Below, in pieces: positions 62,174 through 64,000 of a stretch of DNA of 64,000 bases. The notes below the pieces were generated by a model. It was not told the origin of the DNA. It saw nothing but the letters and a program-made list of their open reading frames with translations, and searched no databases. Every line of letters starts with the position of its first letter. Position 1 is the first letter of the stretch. Source of the DNA: Strix aluco (taxonomy: Eukaryota; Chordata; Aves; Strigiformes; Strigidae); the NCBI RefSeq assembly GCF_031877795.1, contig NC_133940.1, positions 12,649,985-12,713,984 of the forward strand, given 5' to 3'. The position numbers and the translations under genes are program-made.

Positions 62174-64000
62174 CTGTAATATAACAGAGACAATTGAGAA
62201 GTTATATTTATTTAAACTTGTAACGGCCAGTGTGTTTTGTTTGGGGAAAGAAAAGGCTTGTTAAATGAGTCCCACCAGCACAAACGCTGGGGATTTAAGA
62301 GGAGGTGGCTGACGGGGGGCTCAGTCTGCTCTCCCCGGGGATGGGGGAGGCCCTGGGGCAACATCGCCCGTGCTCCCCACGCAGGCACCTCCAGACCCCA
62401 TGGGTCCGAGAGGTCAAAGCCAGCTGCCTAACGCCTGACTCACGCCAGGAGCTGTCGCATCACGGGAAACCTTTGCAAGACACTGTCAATAAAGTTAATC
62501 CATTCCAGGATTTAAATTCAGCCATTTCCTGTTTTGACTCAAAGTCATCCGATCTTGGCAAACAAAGGAGGAGGCCAATACAGTTAATGAGGAGATCCCT
62601 GTTATTTTCACTGGCACAAGGCTCAGCTATGTCTTCTAAGCTCTCAAAGACCCTAAAGAAAAAACAATAGAAGACAATAACCTTTACAGCAGCCTGCCAG
62701 GGCATAAAGTTGCATTAGATATTTTGCTGGCAAAAAGGCTTTCTTGCTACTGCAAAACCAAAAGGATGAAAAAACTGGCCATGAAAAACTAAGCTTAGTC
62801 TGGTGTCCTGGTTTCGGCTGGGATAAAGCTAAGTTTTTAATCAACAAGATCTGCACATATTTATTCACATGTAGCTAGGTCTATTTTAAAGAGTAAATCT
62901 ACCTGTTACAAAAACTGCCAAATCTCTCTAGGATATATTTCACTACGCAATACAATAGAATCAGAGGCTCAAAGGATTCAGCTCTGACATTAAATAATAC
63001 AGCCTCACTTGTTATCTGGTTAGGAAACTGCACTAAGCCCAAGAATAGACCAGTCCTACGGATGGGCTGTGATATCAATGTCACGCCGATGCTGCCCGTG
63101 TGGTGCCATCCATGCTCAGCACCAGCAGAGTCAGCCCGGCAGTAACAGGGATATCTGAAGATGGAGCTTCATCCCCTCTTGCCTGTGCATCCCCATGGAG
63201 AAAAATGCTGCAGTCCCAACTCTTCCTTCCTGCCCAGCGCCTGGCCCTGCGGTGCAGGGGACCACAGCAGGCATTGTTCAGGGCTGTCTGCGTTAGCACC
63301 ACATGTCTGGCACACACGTGAGATGGCAGCTGGGTGCCTGTAGTTTCCCCAGCAGTGGGAAGTCAGGGAGTCACTCCTGCTGGAACACAGAAGTCTGGTT
63401 GTGTAAGAATGGGCCAGTTTTAGAGAGCACGTTTCTGAGAGAGGGACTGCGTTTTGCCCATGAAAACACTGATATACGAAAAGCATCACTGAATATTGTT
63501 TCTGGAGAGACAAACAGTGGCATGGCTGGTGGCACGTGCAGGCCATGTCACGTGCAGGCATGGGAAGGCATGCTGAGGAATGTTTATTTATACAGTGAGC
63601 CACGTCCTCCTCTTTTGCCCTAGACCCAAGGGAAGGAGATGCCAGCAGGTAGCTGCTCTGGAAGTAGAGGAACCAAACACAGAGCTCCCATGTTTTCCCT
63701 CTGCCTGTCATGGTTGAAGAGACCTTGACAACTGAAGGCTGCATTCATTTCTCATCTCACTTCCAAAGGCATTGTGTCATACTTGCTTTTCACTGACACC
63801 TCCCCCTCAGACAGAGCTCCTGGCTCCCAGCTGGCAGAGGCAGGGGGAGGTGTTTGCTTCCCCCCATCCAAATCACTGCCCTTCAAAATGGCTCAGCCAC
63901 TGACACAGCTATATCTGGCTTCTATAACCACAAACAGGTTATTAGTACATTATAATCCACCAAGACAAGCAAAATGCCTTTGCTAACTTTAGGATGAGAG
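62174..64000 (-). other. Intron of the SYTL2-like gene, right edge of window
   Basis: The exon at 62173-62080 needs one base from an exon further upstream, so this stretch is intronic on - at least in part. I find no SHD-type sequence here. One phase-compatible open frame (62652-62471) is discussed in the findings. Confidence 0.5.
62804..62842 (+). mobile_element. Short LTR-start remnant resembling an avian ERV-L LTR
   Basis: TGTCCTGGTTTCGGCTGGGA, then TAAAGCTAAGTTTTTAAT, closely resembles the 5' end of an LTR that is very abundant in many bird genomes (recalled from memory, not searched). Only about 40 bp are recognisable and no coding part is present. It supports an avian, probably non-galliform, source. 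Confidence 0.4.

Noticed and set aside
1-64000. CRISPR arrays, bacterial operons, tRNA or rRNA genes
   Set aside because: Spliced vertebrate genes fill the window. No spaced direct repeats, tRNA A/B boxes with cloverleaf pairing, or rRNA sequence were seen.

Overview
This window is vertebrate genomic DNA, most likely from a bird. Four protein-coding genes can be followed exon by exon with GT-AG junctions and consistent reading phases. The 197-aa VBP1 and 213-aa RAB39B products look nearly identical to the mammalian proteins as I remember them. Introns are short, no mammalian SINEs or LINEs are recognisable, and the known repeat types are few. A short LTR-start-like remnant near 62.8 kb resembles an abundant avian ERV-L family. 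VBP1 next to RAB39B is the arrangement of human Xq28, which in birds lies on chromosome 4 or 4A; that placement is inference. Layout: (1) 51-9084, + strand: the 3' part of a PICALM-like clathrin-assembly gene (13 coding exons, 389 residues visible), with a possible 4.4-kb 3' UTR reaching a strong poly(A) site near 13.47 kb. (2) 14.37-15.24 kb: a CpG-island promoter with a cluster of CRE-like sites, then VBP1/prefoldin subunit 3 on + (six exons, complete, stop at 24073). (3) RAB39B on - (two exons, complete, 34716 to 29770), convergent with VBP1, with a CpG island over exon 1 and a GC-rich minisatellite just upstream. (4) About 36.1-44.8 kb: no gene recognised. (5) 46090-62173, - strand: the 3' part of a SYTL2-like synaptotagmin-like gene (14 coding exons, 886 residues visible), with a large linker exon and two C2 domains; its N-terminal SHD lies beyond the right edge. 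A linker-histone H1 tail pseudogene sits in one intron. The main discovery candidate is the combination of genes. PICALM, SYTL2 and RAB39A lie on human 11q. Here a PICALM paralogue, a SYTL2 paralogue and RAB39B lie together beside VBP1. This looks like the second copy of one ancestral block from whole-genome duplication (a paralogon), in which the PICALM-like and SYTL2-like members are not known to me from the mammalian Xq28 region. Functionally, clathrin adaptor assembly (PICALM-like), a Rab GTPase of vesicle traffic (RAB39B) and a Rab-effector/exocytosis tether (SYTL2-like) would be a physically linked membrane-traffic set. VBP1, a co-chaperone for tubulin and actin folding, sits between them.
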